Of a stretch of 64,000 bases of DNA, positions 1 through 11,761 are shown in pieces (the stretch's first letter is position 1; each line of letters starts with the position of its first letter). The position numbers were made by a program, and so were the translations under genes. Origin of the DNA: Fragilariopsis cylindrus CCMP1102 (Eukaryota > Bacillariophyta > Bacillariophyceae > Bacillariales > Bacillariaceae); contig FMBT01000389.1 in assembly GCA_900095095.1 (NCBI GenBank), positions 1 to 64,000 on the forward strand, in the 5' to 3' direction. The notes beneath the pieces were generated by a model. The model searched no databases. It was not told where the DNA came from and saw only the letters and a program-made list of their open reading frames with translations.

Positions 1-3000
1 AGAAGTTTAGGTTTTGCCTGTAAAATATCTTCTACTGTTTTCCCTCTCTGTGAAGATTTTTTTACACACAGCTGGAACATAATGATATTGAATGAGGTGG
101 CAAGCTCCTTCCATCCTACTAAATCAAAATCTCCCCATTTTGTATGAAGTATAAGTTATGACTGCCTTTTTGATGTTGCAGCACATAATATGTGTGGAAG
201 CCTAGCCTATAGTACAGATAGTAGTAGATGACTAGCTAGTTTGATAATTAAAAAACAGTGCAGTAGCTAGCTAGATAATTATAATTAAAAGCAGTGCAGC
301 AGTATGCTACTATAACGTACATGCCAGGTGTGTTCCAGCTGAATCTTTCCTGTCTTTTGGGCAAAAGGAGACAAGTCTGCTAAAACTGCCGTAGTGCACA
401 CCATGTGGTCGTCAAATCACAGGAACAATGTATCTACATCTGTTTGTTTGGTTTTGATGATGATATACAGAAGAAATAATTTCCACCAAACCACCTACTA
501 GCACCTAAGCTATGCAACGCAACTACACATCATGTAGCCCCCAAATAAAACTATTTCACTGTAGACCAGGCTTGTACCAAGTTACACTACCTGTAAAATA
601 AGTATTGAAATATTCAAAAGGATACAACTACTAGACCATTAAGCATAACAAATATATCATTAGCAAATCATCTCACTATTTATGGTTTTCCTATTGTGAT
701 CTTAATCCTACCTACCAAAAAACCTTCAAGCTAGTTTTCACATAAGCCCGATCAATTTTCCAACTCAGCACTGCTGGTGGTGATATCTTATTCACACAGT
801 CTGAAGACAACTTTATAGGAAAATAACCCATGCTTTTCATATCTTTCTAAATTTGTGCTTTATTTATCCACAAATAAGTAATGAAACTACAAACCCATAA
901 TAGAAAGGATAAGGTAGGCTTATACTCTAAATTGTTACCACATCTTTCCCGACAGATATATATTTGGGAATTCAAGTCTGGCAAGTACAAGAAGCAGCAG
1001 TGTGTTGTCCTCTTTTTCAGGTTTGTATTCTATCTCTCCACTCACAAGCAATACAATAATATGTAAAAACAATAATTGTGCTAAATTTATTTTTCCTGTC
1101 TGGCTCCATATTGTATTCAACACAGTCTCTTGCAGGTCAATACTTTGGAAGTATTCTGATATACTCACAGCAGCAGCAGCAGCATCAACATTGGTGGTGA
1201 TGACAAAGAGTAGTCATGCCAAGTTGTGTTGTTCATTTTTTATTTGAGGCCATGCAGAGCAGCATAGGGTGTTTGTTCCTAGACCTTTTCAAGTTGAAGA
1301 AGGTGGTGCTATTGTTTTTTAGTCACCCACTACATGCTTGGGTACATGCTATTAGACACATGGGAGTACCTATCTCAGTACTGTGCTACATAATATTAGT
1401 ATTATAATAAAAGGAAGGACTTCAAGCAGCCTTGCCTCTTCTCTCCTCTTTTTGTGGTCTTCTGAAAAAAAATCACCCCATTTCTCTCTACCCCCTCTCC
1501 CTGCCCACGTTTGTAATGTTTGTATATTATTATATCAAGAGAGATGTAAGGTAAGATTAGATAACATAGAATGAGGTAACCTGGTAGGCTACCAATGGCA
1601 ACTTATGCTTTGTGTTGAATGACTATATGCTAATGATACTGTAACTATTTACTTAGATCTTATTTTATTCTATAGTCTCCTTTACTTCTACTTGCATGTG
1701 CCGGTACTACATCATAGTTTCTCATAGATCTAATGTAAGAAAATATTTTTGATCTTTCCACAATGCAAAGGCAGGTGTAACAGTATCAGCGAGACTGTCA
1801 TCTTCATTCCAGATTCCCACTATGACCATCACTAGATATTTGTCACCATTTTGTATCTTCGTAGTGTTCTAACTTGGTTGCCACACACGAGTTATTGTTG
1901 TCCTCTACACTGCTGCCATCCCTTCCATCTTGTAGAAGCACTTTTTCTTTACTCAAGACTCAAAAAATTACTGAAAAATGTCTCTTTATTCAACAAACTT
2001 TTTAGCTGCCAAAGTTTCCCAGAACAATGTATTGTGACAGCAAATTCATTGATACTGGAGTTCAAAAATGAATTAAATGCAGCATAGTAATGATGTAAGG
2101 TGAGGAGGAGGAGGAGGAGGAGAAGGAGGAGGGGAGTGTATATGAGCAAAAAAATTCATCTAGCAGATATGTGGTGATTGAAGGTTTGACAATGCTTAAT
2201 AACTACCAGCATCATATCAATAGACAGCACAATGATAAGTCTTCCACCTCTTGTGTGGTAATTGCAGAAAACTACCACAGCACTGCAAGTAAATCTAATA
2301 CATTGAGAGTATCATATAATATTTGACATATTTTCTCACATAAAAAACTACTGTGGTATTTATGGAATGTGAGTGTGCAGTGCTTTTGTTCCATGTTTTG
2401 AATACTAGCTATTGCACTCTGAAAATAATAGGTTAAGAGAAGATAAACACACTAGGCGTTAGTTTGACTAGATTCCTTAATTTTGTCTCTTAGGCAAGCT
2501 CCTACATTAGACCAAGAAGGCCAATCCATGTGGGACGAATGCCGTTGGAATGATGGAATTTTCTGTTATAGGGAAATATTGATAGGTGAGCAGTAAATTG
2601 CTCATTTCCTTGTCTATCCGATCGGTGATTGGCGGAGATAATTGTTAGACAAATACCACATTGCTGACCACACTGCCTACACCAATCAGAGGCTCTTGAT
2701 TAAAGCTAGTCCAAGGGTTAACGGATTTGGATTAGTGAGCTCTAGTGGGGTACAAGCTCCCATTTGGATCATAGCTTCCACCAAAAGTGGGTACTTTACT
2801 AGCTAAACTAGCTTTTCTCGCTTTAGAGAGTTTTTTGAATCTCACATTACACACAGAACTTCTTGTTGCACAGTATCTACTACATGCTTGGATTGCAAGG
2901 AACACGCCACTACTAGGAAATGAATTAGATTGGATAACAGTATTAGTACATACTGCTTGTTTGATATTGTTGGTGAACATTTTAAAGATTTATTTAGGAT

Positions 3001-3693
3001 CCATTTTGTAAATGTACAGCTTTCAGGACATATTTCAATGGAGGACATACTACTTGATGTAATTGAATTGCCTCCATCCATTAAAGAACATATTTTTTAC
3101 ACCATGCATAGTAATATTTTTTATTTATGTTTAGTTTTGGTTGACGGCGGAGGGGGGATTAATTGATTCGGAACTTTTCTACTTTTCACTTGGGCCTAAC
3201 TATCTCAACTACCCCACGTGGATTGTTTACAGCATAAACTCCGTTTAAAATACTACTTTTAAAAAGCCCTTCAAAATTATTATATATTGCCTTTATTTGT
3301 CGTGCATTCTTTTATCAATATATATAACCGAAATCGGACAAACGGTGATATTATTTCCTTCATACGTACAGCAACATCATAGTTTATTAAGGCTAAAGTT
3401 AAATAACAAAACGCTTTTTATCCTAGAAACTAATAGTAGAACTTTCTTTTCTGATACAACTCTTTTGTTTAAACTTATTACGTACTACGAAGAAGAACAA
3501 CATCGACACGGCTTTTGATACCCGATACAAATACAGCTGATAGGGGGGTCCTAGCCTACTGAACCATTACACCTAAAGCTCATTAAATTAAATGAGTACA
3601 CACCACTCAATTGATTGCAGTAGGTATAAAACAGAATAATCAAATCGCAAACAACGTTATTTTAAAATAGCAAACCAAGCCAAAGAAACCATT
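1..3693. other. AT-rich intergenic region, no supported gene
   Basis: No long reading frame, recognisable domain or RNA gene is visible. Short open frames on both strands overlap each other and show no family resemblance. There are local simple repeats: CTAG-rich stretches near 225-275 with a nearby duplicated segment at about 245-301, and a GGA-rich stretch at 2101-2135. CCAAT-like boxes occur in both orientations near 2630 and 2682. At 2787-3165 two overlapping plus-strand frames (74 and 78 codons) read like fragments of old coding sequence, but I cannot name a source. The last few hundred bases should hold the promoter and 5' leader of the gene starting at 3694. Confidence 0.55.
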
Positions 3694-6177
3694 ATGGTTA
3701 ACAATGATAGCGAGGAAGCATTTTATTGCACGGATTCAATTCAGTTGCATCATTCACAGCCACAGTCACAGCGACAGCGACAGCATCAGCATCATAATCA
3801 AGACGAAGATGAGGAGGGCATTCGTGGGGGTGGGGGTCAACTACCACCGCTAGTACCTGATTTTAATAGTAACAGTAATAGTAACAGTAATAGTAACAGT
3901 AATAGTAATAGTAACAGTAATTCCTTAATTGATGACAGCAGTAAAGGTAATATGAAAGCTACTATTAGTAGACGTAGTAGTACTTCGTCTTGGATGTCAA
4001 ATCATGATTCTCCTCTACAAGCATTTTTACGGTCCCAAAATAGCACATCAACAATGCCGAATTGTATTGGTACAGTAAATAGCGACAACAACAAGAATTT
4101 GACGACTGCTGCATCCGTTTATAATTATCAACAACATCAAAAGCCACAGCCATCGGAGCAGCTCGCGTATGAAGATATAATTGAAATAATAAACAACACG
4201 GATATGGATATTGTAAAAAGCAATGACAACGAAAGACATAATGGTAATGATAATGACGATGATGACAATTTATCCAGTTTCTCACTCACTATTGACGATC
4301 TTCAAGATAATAATAGTGATATGCATAATAATAGTAATAGTAATAATGATCCCCGTAGAATAAGTGGAGATACATGTTATACGAACGACTCAACCGGAGC
4401 AATATTAACAAATAATGCATACGATGAAGAAGAAGAAGAAGGAAAGAAAAAGAGTCAGAATAGTCAGACGTTGAGTTATTCTTGTCCGACCCTTCCCGCA
4501 CAGGTATTATTAGAATTGGAACCGACACCCATTGCGATGCAATCATCATCCAACAGTAGGAACTTATCATCATCCTGTAGTGCAATAACTGATTATTCGA
4601 TGAAGAAGAACAATATTAGAAGAAGGAAAAAGGAAACGCATCAAAAACAAAAGGAATTTATATCATTGATTGGATCATTTGAAAATCTTAACAAGCTTAT
4701 GGAACGGACAGCAACTAGTCGATGCCAAGTAATACAAATGAACAGTAGCAATAACAACAGCAAAAATGAGGATTTCAATTTTAATATGAATCAGGATCAG
4801 GATGAGGATGTAAGTACCGATACCGATAATATGTTACGATCATTATCTGTTAGTGCTTTTAAGACTATTGTAACATCTACAAGAATCACTTCAGGTACAT
4901 CTGCTGCATCACTTATTAGTACATTGACGAAGAACAGCAATAATAACCATCACAGCAGCAGAAGCAGCTTTGGCGCCAGTAGTGTCAACAACAACAGCAG
5001 TGTCAATTTCGGCTCCAGTAGCACCATAGCAGTTTCCACCAGCACCGTCACTTCGTCTGCTGTCGCTACATTAACCGCCTCGATGAATGGTAGCAGTATT
5101 AATAGTGTTAATGTTGTTACTAGCAATAATGGACACCACCACGATGACGACGATGATGATGATGGCAGTAGAAAGAGTAGAGCAAAGAAAAGGCAGAAGG
5201 TACCACCATATAATGCACTATCGCCACCAACTTTATCTTCGATTATCAAGGCTGATAAAGAACTGGAACGGGTATCATCGGCCTCGGGAGTAGTCGATGA
5301 TTCGCAACAGTCGCAATCGCAACTACAAGTCGAAGCATCATCATCATCTATGATGGATATGATGATGAGTAGTGTTGGCGTTGGTGGTGGTGGTGGTTGT
5401 TCCAGGAGTGAAAGTTTGAAAAGTCTCTCATCATGGGGAAGTGTAGCAAGTTTCAAAACATTAATTCGAACACTATCATCTTCGTCTAATTTTAATTCTT
5501 CGGTTGCGGCCGCGAAGTCATCGTCGAAAGCACAACGAAAATCATCATCATCGTCAGTCAATAATAGTAATCATATTATGGATGCAGCAGTAGCCACAGC
5601 TATGCCATCATGTGGTAGTATGAACAGTGTCACGTCGTGGGGAAGTGTAGCAAGTTTCAAACGTTTGTTTGGTAATTTTTCTTCTTCATCAAATAATCCG
5701 GATAAAAATATGAAATCAAAAGGGAGACGTGATACTGCTAGGAGTAATAACAACAATAATGTGAACAGCAAATTCAACTGCGTCATGAACAACAACAATA
5801 GCGAAATCGAGGCAACAAAAAGTAATTATCAATCATCACACTCACAACATGATTGTGATGATTTTGCTGGAGGTAATATTTTCCCTACTAGTAGCTGCAG
5901 CAGTAGCTTCAACACCAACGGATCACTATCGCAGCACTCACAATTGTTCCAGCGTCACGGTAGTAGTCACAAAATAAAGAATCTTAACAACAACAACAAT
6001 AATAAGAATGAGACGATATCATCATCCTCGGGATCTGGAAATAATATCAGTCAAAAAATGAAATTACGACTTAAAAGAGAACTTAAAAGAGCAACAACAA
6101 CGAACAGCAAGTTCGTCGAACATACTAAAGAATATCCGACTAGTCCAACAATGAACAATGCTGCAGCATGTATATGA
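3694..6177 (+). CDS. Large Ser/Asn-rich low-complexity protein with repeated SWGSVASFK motif
   Basis: Single-exon 827-residue protein; family not recognised. Most of it is low complexity: a His/Gln stretch near residues 20-40, an Asn-Ser dipeptide run near 60-78 encoded by AGTAAT/AGTAAC repeats, several Asp and Glu clusters, and long Ser tracts. Two basic clusters (near residues 306-320 and 500-510) could serve nuclear localisation. The only non-repetitive signature is SWGSVASFK, present twice, at about residues 580-588 and 648-656. Each copy is preceded by a Ser/Val/Leu stretch and followed by a hydrophobic-basic segment and a Ser run, so the module is roughly 25 residues long. No signal peptide or membrane segment is seen. 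The start is the first ATG of the frame. A disordered nuclear or signalling scaffold is possible but unproven. Confidence 0.7.
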   Translation: MVNNDSEEAFYCTDSIQLHHSQPQSQRQRQHQHHNQDEDEEGIRGGGGQLPPLVPDFNSNSNSNSNSNSNSNSNSNSLIDDSSKGNMKATISRRSSTSSWMSNHDSPLQAFLRSQNSTSTMPNCIGTVNSDNNKNLTTAASVYNYQQHQKPQPSEQLAYEDIIEIINNTDMDIVKSNDNERHNGNDNDDDDNLSSFSLTIDDLQDNNSDMHNNSNSNNDPRRISGDTCYTNDSTGAILTNNAYDEEEEEGKKKSQNSQTLSYSCPTLPAQVLLELEPTPIAMQSSSNSRNLSSSCSAITDYSMKKNNIRRRKKETHQKQKEFISLIGSFENLNKLMERTATSRCQVIQMNSSNNNSKNEDFNFNMNQDQDEDVSTDTDNMLRSLSVSAFKTIVTSTRITSGTSAASLISTLTKNSNNNHHSSRSSFGASSVNNNSSVNFGSSSTIAVSTSTVTSSAVATLTASMNGSSINSVNVVTSNNGHHHDDDDDDDGSRKSRAKKRQKVPPYNALSPPTLSSIIKADKELERVSSASGVVDDSQQSQSQLQVEASSSSMMDMMMSSVGVGGGGGCSRSESLKSLSSWGSVASFKTLIRTLSSSSNFNSSVAAAKSSSKAQRKSSSSSVNNSNHIMDAAVATAMPSCGSMNSVTSWGSVASFKRLFGNFSSSSNNPDKNMKSKGRRDTARSNNNNNVNSKFNCVMNNNNSEIEATKSNYQSSHSQHDCDDFAGGNIFPTSSCSSSFNTNGSLSQHSQLFQRHGSSHKIKNLNNNNNNKNETISSSSGSGNNISQKMKLRLKRELKRATTTNSKFVEHTKEYPTSPTMNNAAACI

Positions 6178-6471
6178 ATACCGCAGAAGAAGAAGTGAGA
6201 AGAAAGACGACAAGTATTATCTACTACGAGAATCATTTTTCTGTCTCAAACACTCTTTCGATTCGATTCGATTCGATTCGATTCGATCCTCTGTATTTTA
6301 TAATGTCAATGATCCTTTTATAAGTTTCTTAGTATATGTTATAATACATTTGATATAAAATTAGCAATTTGCTTCTACCTATCTGATAAATTTGTTCGCG
6401 ACATTATTGAGGTTATATCTCCACAAAGATAAAGTCGTCTCGTACCAGTTTGAGTATCATACTATTATTGT
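6178..6471. repeat. Short intergenic gap with (GATTC)n pentanucleotide repeat
   Basis: This gap separates two converging genes. It contains a GATTC/TCGAT pentanucleotide tract of about six units near 6256-6287, followed by AT-rich sequence that probably serves as 3' untranslated and polyadenylation sequence for both neighbours. No gene is seen. Confidence 0.6.
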
Positions 6472-8308
6472 CTATAACGGTATCGGTTCGAATTTGGAAA
6501 TGATATTCACGCAACGCGAGAGGCCGTTGATGCTTTTTCTTTTTCTCTTTTTGCCATCCTGACGCTCGAATACAAGTGTATCACTTTTGGTGCATTGAGG
6601 CTGTTGGATTGTCTTAGTATTACTTGAATTGAAATCCCTAATAGATACGGCAACCTTTCGACGAATCTCCGACTTGTCCTCCATCTTTGTCCACCAGCAC
6701 TGTTTCGCGTCCCATGCATAAAAACAACCACCCCTACTTCCGACATATTCCACGATCGACCAAACTACGTCTCTCTTCTCTGTTTGGGTGGATATGCTGT
6801 GTTCAACTTTTCTGGATTCCAGTAAACATTTAAACATAACATTTCCCGGATGTGCCGTACACACCCCAGCTCGTCGAAAGAGCACATCATTTATTCCTGG
6901 ACTTTCACAAACATTTGCATGTGTAGAAGGATCTGTCTCTATAAGCTTACGAAGCCTTAGCCATTGAAAATGGTATTTGGTTTTCACGGCTCCTGTTTCA
7001 GTCGCAGGTATATGTTCTACTGGTATGCCATATCCCATCAGTGAATATTGCATTTCCGTCTTTGTGCCTAATTAATTTTCGTTTCCATAATCAAAAAAGA
7101 AACGGATATGTCAGTCGACCGGAGGCGAGGAAAAAGAGAAACCCATCTAGTATGAATCATTCCTATGATATATTTTTCTCAATATGGTGGGTTGATATTT
7201 GGAATGACGATGAACGTACCACAATGAAACACCATTCGACCCCTTTGTTTGTCTCCCAGAACAAAGACGTAAAATGCTCGAAGCAATCGAAAAATCGGTG
7301 TATCTGGAAAGCAAAAATGGTAGGCAGTCATTCTCACGGAAATGCCATACACCATCTCTCTACCGTTGGGACTTACAATTCGATTTTGCGATCCAGGCAT
7401 TCGTATTTTCATGTTAGTTCCAAAGTCTGCATTAGATGGACAAAAGGCGATAGTTATCAAACCATTCCTCTGAGTTTCTACATCTTCTGCGGCTATTGAA
7501 GTGAAATAAAACCAGAGCTTGACCTAATATATTAGGAACAGGGGAGAGAGGGGTTGATAAGAGATGTAATAAGAACTGAACTGAATAGAGAAGTACAGCA
7601 GATTAAAGTATGTATAGATTAAGGATAAAACTGCATATAATCTTATACATAGTAACATAATATAACATGAACAATAATATAAAATAAAAACGGCCATGTC
7701 CTTACCCTCAAATATGGACTGTAAGCAAATACACCCGATAAGTTGACCATAATCCGTCGTCCACTTCTATCTCGAAAGGGTAATATCTGAACGTTACCGG
7801 ACCGAAGTGCTGTCGCTTCTTCTTTTGTGTTGAAGAAACTAGCTTGCAGACGCTCTTCTAAGGCACGTGGTCCGAATAACATCAGTAAAAAATCTAAATG
7901 AACGACCAGTCGATCGGCTGCTTTCTTTGCATCAAATAAATCTGCTCGAAGAAATTTCAGATGAAAATCACGATCATTCACGTATGTCTTCTCAAGTTGT
8001 CGAGTTTTCTGATACGCGTATTTATAGTCTTCTTCTTTTCTTCCTTCTACTACTTCTACTTCTTTTGATGCAGACGAAGAAATTATTCTATCTAATTCGG
8101 CGGCCATGCTACAAAGCGATTGCTCTATCAGCTCAGGAGTTTCTTCTCGAGCTAAGTTCCGGACTCCGTGTATCTCTTCATATATATCATTACGGTCTTG
8201 AAATTTTAGATGCAAAAGTGTGTTCGATAGGAGCTCGTTGACGGTTTCATCGGTGACATTCTCTGGCGGATCAGTGATAGTTGTATCTCGATGCTCATGA
8301 AATTTCAT
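6472..8308 (-). CDS. CRAL-TRIO-like plus DUF6824 protein (three exons)
   Basis: I read one gene of three exons: 8308-7706, 7523-7220 and 7067-6472, giving 500 residues. The introns are 182 and 152 bp with GTAAGG and GTACGT donors and TAG acceptors. Both joins keep frame and restore continuous family-like sequence (YLR-VKLWFY; FHCG-TKTEMQYSL). The N-terminal half has an FLRADLFDAKKAADRL segment like a CRAL-TRIO N-terminal helix pair, then LPFRDRSGRR and the ...AAEDVETQRNG region typical of diatom relatives. The C-terminal part carries a DUF6824-type module: GINDVLFRRAG, HPGN, a VVWSIVEYV block and a WTKMED segment, then a basic KKRKRK tail. The biochemical role is unknown. A lipid-binding half joined to a possibly nuclear domain is inferred from family resemblance only. 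Domain names are from memory of such diatom proteins. Confidence 0.8.
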
Positions 8309-8960
8309 TTTCCGGATGATATGTTCTCTGGTGTGTGTGTGTTGTGTTGTTGCGTGTCTACAGTATATTTTTGTTCGGTGTTCTGTTCTGTTGTTTATCT
8401 GAATTATTCAGATTTAAGTGTTTGTGCTGTTTCCCAGCCTATCTTCAGCAGTATATTGGCCTTGTTATTTCGTTGGTGTTGTTGTGTTTCGTATCTATCT
8501 ACGCCATTGTTTGCTGTCTCTCTTTTACTCCGGATTGTTATGCTGATTTGTATGTTTTATTGCCCTGCCTATCGCTATCTGGGATCACTATAAATGATTT
8601 ATGATATTTCTTGTAATTGTTTTGAGCTATCACAAAACCAAGTGAAGACCCGTAACTCCGTTATAGTTCGCTTATCAAAGCGATGCCAAATCGCGAAGAG
8701 AAGCGATTTGGCGAATTGATTTCACCGACTTCTCCGAAGCGTCTGTATTTTTACTGGGAGTTTTATTTTGAACTAAGTCATGACTTAAGTTCATGGGACT
8801 CAAAAACTAAACTCACTGTAATTTGCCAGCGCACACCATACTAGAACTCTTTCTATTTGATACAACGGAATTTCACTTCAGGCTGGATGCTGTTGAGACG
8901 GCTATGCTAAACGGACATGCGAATGATATAATCAATCATAGGAGATATAGTAGTAGTAGT

Positions 8961-9001
<41 letters not shown>

Positions 9002-9564
9002 CAATACCCAGCCATCATCACACAACTTAGTCTTCACGCCGGAGACTACCAATTTATCTCTAGCCCCTAGCTAGTATTGTAGCTCGGTAACTATGCCATT
9101 ACCAGTATATCCTTTTTTTATTCCCGTCACATCCACGATTTATTTCCGAACGGATTTGTTTGTTCCCGTTGAAACAAAACTTGAGAGAAGAACAACGTAG
9201 AAGACAAGAATTGAAGATCTACGACTAGTAGAGCTGTACACTGCGGTACTACACGTGAGAGCATTATTTAGCTAACGCCGAGCCTTGATGGATTTTGAGC
9301 GTCCGTGCAGTTTTTCGCCGAAGTGTGACCCAAAAGAGTTGTTTCGTGTTCAATTATAGAATAGAATAGAACACTTGCACATCTCTGAAACATAGCACAC
9401 AGTACTACCTAGCCTTTTTCTTCTTCTTCCTGTTCTTCTTCTTCAATTTTGGCTGCTCAAAATTCACAATCGCATACTGCTGTATCATATATTATCTCCA
9501 TTGTGAACGGAAACAGAAGAAGTAGCAGAAAAAGAGATAAACATATCACATCAAATCATCAAAA
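8309..9564. other. Divergent intergenic region with hairpin, palindrome and microsatellites
   Basis: This 1.26 kb stretch lies between two divergently transcribed genes. It holds a perfect 10-bp hairpin stem at 8685-8694/8703-8712 with an 8-base loop, and a near-perfect palindrome centred on AAGTCATGACTT at about 8771-8793. An (AGT)n run adjoins a (GA)n run near 8948-8999. Short frames near 8291-8604 are hydrophobic and Cys-rich but probably chance products of a GT/TC-rich leader. The sequence just upstream of 9565 is likely the leader of the next gene. Confidence 0.6.
8685..8712. promoter_or_regulatory. Perfect inverted repeat (10-bp stem, 8-base loop)
   Basis: GCCAAATCGC and its exact reverse complement flank GAAGAGAA. 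It lies about 380 bp upstream of the minus-strand start at 8308 and 850 bp upstream of the plus-strand start at 9565. A protein-binding or structural role is inference only. Confidence 0.45.
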
Positions 9565-10338
9565 ATGGATACTATATCAACATCAACATCAACATCGGCG
9601 TATTCGTCATCCTCATCGCCGAGTAGAACCGCGATGAATAATCTTCGGATGTGCCTTGAGTGTTTTTCTCAACACACTATGATGCCAAGTAGTGTAAGTA
9701 CAAGTACAAGTGCAGACTTTGGTGGACTTACCCAGTTAGAATATTTATTTGATACGACCTTCTATAAGACGATACGATTAGATCTTAATGGACGATCATA
9801 TAGACGAGATTTTTTACTATGTCAAGCAAAATGTAATTATAAAAGAAGATTGCGTGTTCAAAATCTTACTATGGAAATTTTAGACAATGAAACATTCCAT
9901 TATACATTCGATATTATCTTGGATAATAATGATGATCAATTTACTACCACTGCTCCTCCTAAGTTATTACAGTTCCATTCGATTGCGACTGTTAGTAATA
10001 GGAATGGGAAAATTATTAAAATCAAACCCATGACAGGATCAGCGTATGTTGAATTATTTGAATTTAATATCAATTATGTGATTGATGAACAGCAACAGCA
10101 ACAGCAGCAGCAGAATAACAACAACAACAAAGCATTACAAGCAAATACGACATCGACGATATCAACAAAGAAAGCAACACCAATAATAACTAGTGAGCAA
10201 CAACAACAACAACAGCAACAGCAACTAATGAACAACACTCAAAAGAAAAGAAGAAGAAAGCAACAACAAAGAAAAAGCAGTGGTATTATCCGACGTGTTT
10301 CGGGACTATTTTCTTGTGTTATCGCGACTACCGAATAG
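9565..10338 (+). CDS. Unknown protein, possibly SnoaL/NTF2-like, with Gln/Asn runs
   Basis: 257 residues in one exon, starting at the first ATG of a frame preceded by an AT-rich leader. Residues 1-35 are a Ser/Thr-rich leader. Residues 50-165 look folded: YLFDTTFYKTIRLDLNGRSY, then alternating hydrophobic strands ending in LQFHSIATVSNRNGKIIKIK and a VELFEFNI strand. The small alpha/beta pattern with a late 'GKI' strand is like SnoaL/NTF2-type domains, but no catalytic residue can be assigned. After that come a Gln-rich run, an Asn run, a second Gln run and a basic KKRRRK segment near the C-terminus, which ends in a hydrophobic stretch. The trinucleotide runs (CAA/CAG, AAC) are probably length-variable. 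Function unknown. Confidence 0.6.
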   Translation: MDTISTSTSTSAYSSSSSPSRTAMNNLRMCLECFSQHTMMPSSVSTSTSADFGGLTQLEYLFDTTFYKTIRLDLNGRSYRRDFLLCQAKCNYKRRLRVQNLTMEILDNETFHYTFDIILDNNDDQFTTTAPPKLLQFHSIATVSNRNGKIIKIKPMTGSAYVELFEFNINYVIDEQQQQQQQQNNNNNKALQANTTSTISTKKATPIITSEQQQQQQQQQLMNNTQKKRRRKQQQRKSSGIIRRVSGLFSCVIATTE

Positions 10339-10607
10339 AATTACAGTAACATACGTGAGTGGATTATTTATGCTTAGTATAAATAGAACATTTTTAGATA
10401 TAGTACAAATACAAATAAAACGGAACTTCTACAATCATCTAGAACAAAAACAATCTGATACGATCATAGCTACTATGTACATCACATTACATTACAATCC
10501 AAATAGTACTACTGCGACTTCACTTCCTTTCACGTAAAAACTTCTAAAATCTTATCTTTAGCTTGATTCGATTATATTTGCTTTGTGAGTAGCTATTTTT
10601 ACGTATT

Positions 10608-11727
10608 CTATCGTATCCGAGAGAACGGTGGTAGTTCTATCCCGCTTACTATTTCTCTTCTTGAAGACGACGACGACGACGACAAAGTTTCATTGTTGTT
10701 GTTATTATTTACTGTGGTAGTACCTTCTAATGCATCACGAACTGGATCGGCCATTAAATCAAGAGTACTGACATTGTCTTCCTCGAAATAACGAAGTTCT
10801 ACCTCAGATGGTTCATCACGATAGTCATAGTTGCGTGGATCATCATCGTCATCATCGTTATTATTGTCGATGTAATCTCGTTCTTCTTCTTCTCCTCGTG
10901 TTGGTACTCGTTTGTACGTAGACGGATCAATGGAATGTTCTAATCCAACAATCTTTCCTGTTGCTAATAATTTATCAAATCGTAAACCAACATAGTAACA
11001 AACTGACCATAATCCTAATGCTGATAACAAACTTGGTACCGATCCAATCCTAACACTTTGTTCGATATTCTTGGCGAATGTATTAAATCCTGATCCGATT
11101 GCTTTTGTGATACGTTCCCCAACAACATCAATCCAAAATTTTGCTCGTAACTTAACAGCATTCGACGTTGGGATATATAACATTTCTTTCGATGGGTCAT
11201 GTACACTGTACGTCATTGCCTTTAATAGACTTAATGAAACAAATAGTACAGTCAAGTTTCCAGGCAATGCTCCATATGCTAAAAATGTTACAATTAATAA
11301 CATTGTAGGGAATAATAATAATGTTTTTCTTAATCCAACTCGACGTATCAGGAATGGAAAAAGAAGAGATGAAAATATGAGACTAGTTATGTTAACAACC
11401 TGTCCATAATGACCCATAAACTCCGTAAAGGACATATCATCAATGTTGTTGTTGTTGTTACTGTTATTGCTATTATTCACATTCACACCACCCCCAACAA
11501 CAACAGTCGCATCATCGTCATTAAATCTAGCAAAACCTAATAGTTTCATCTGATAATCTAATAACGTCATCGATACTTCATATAAACAGGAAACACCCAG
11601 AATTAATAATACATAGGAATGTTGAAAAATTAAATACAATCCTGACCAGAATGGTTTTGTGATTGTTGCATTATTATCTTGCCATGTTAATACAGAACGT
11701 GTATCATCTTCTTGATGATTTTTATTG

Positions 11728-11761
<34 letters not shown>

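Noticed and set aside
2732-3166. Overlapping short frames on both strands resembling an old gene or transposase piece
   Set aside because: No catalytic motif, terminal repeats or continuous frame could be found; kept only as a note in the intergenic entry.
4950-5561. 203-codon minus-strand frame opposite the Ser/Asn-rich gene
   Set aside because: It mirrors the Ser/Asn codon runs (giving Leu/Asp runs) and has no independent feature; the plus gene is much longer.
10280-10537. 85-codon plus frame after the 257-residue protein
   Set aside because: It overlaps the end of the preceding gene in another frame and has no domain; likely 3' untranslated sequence.
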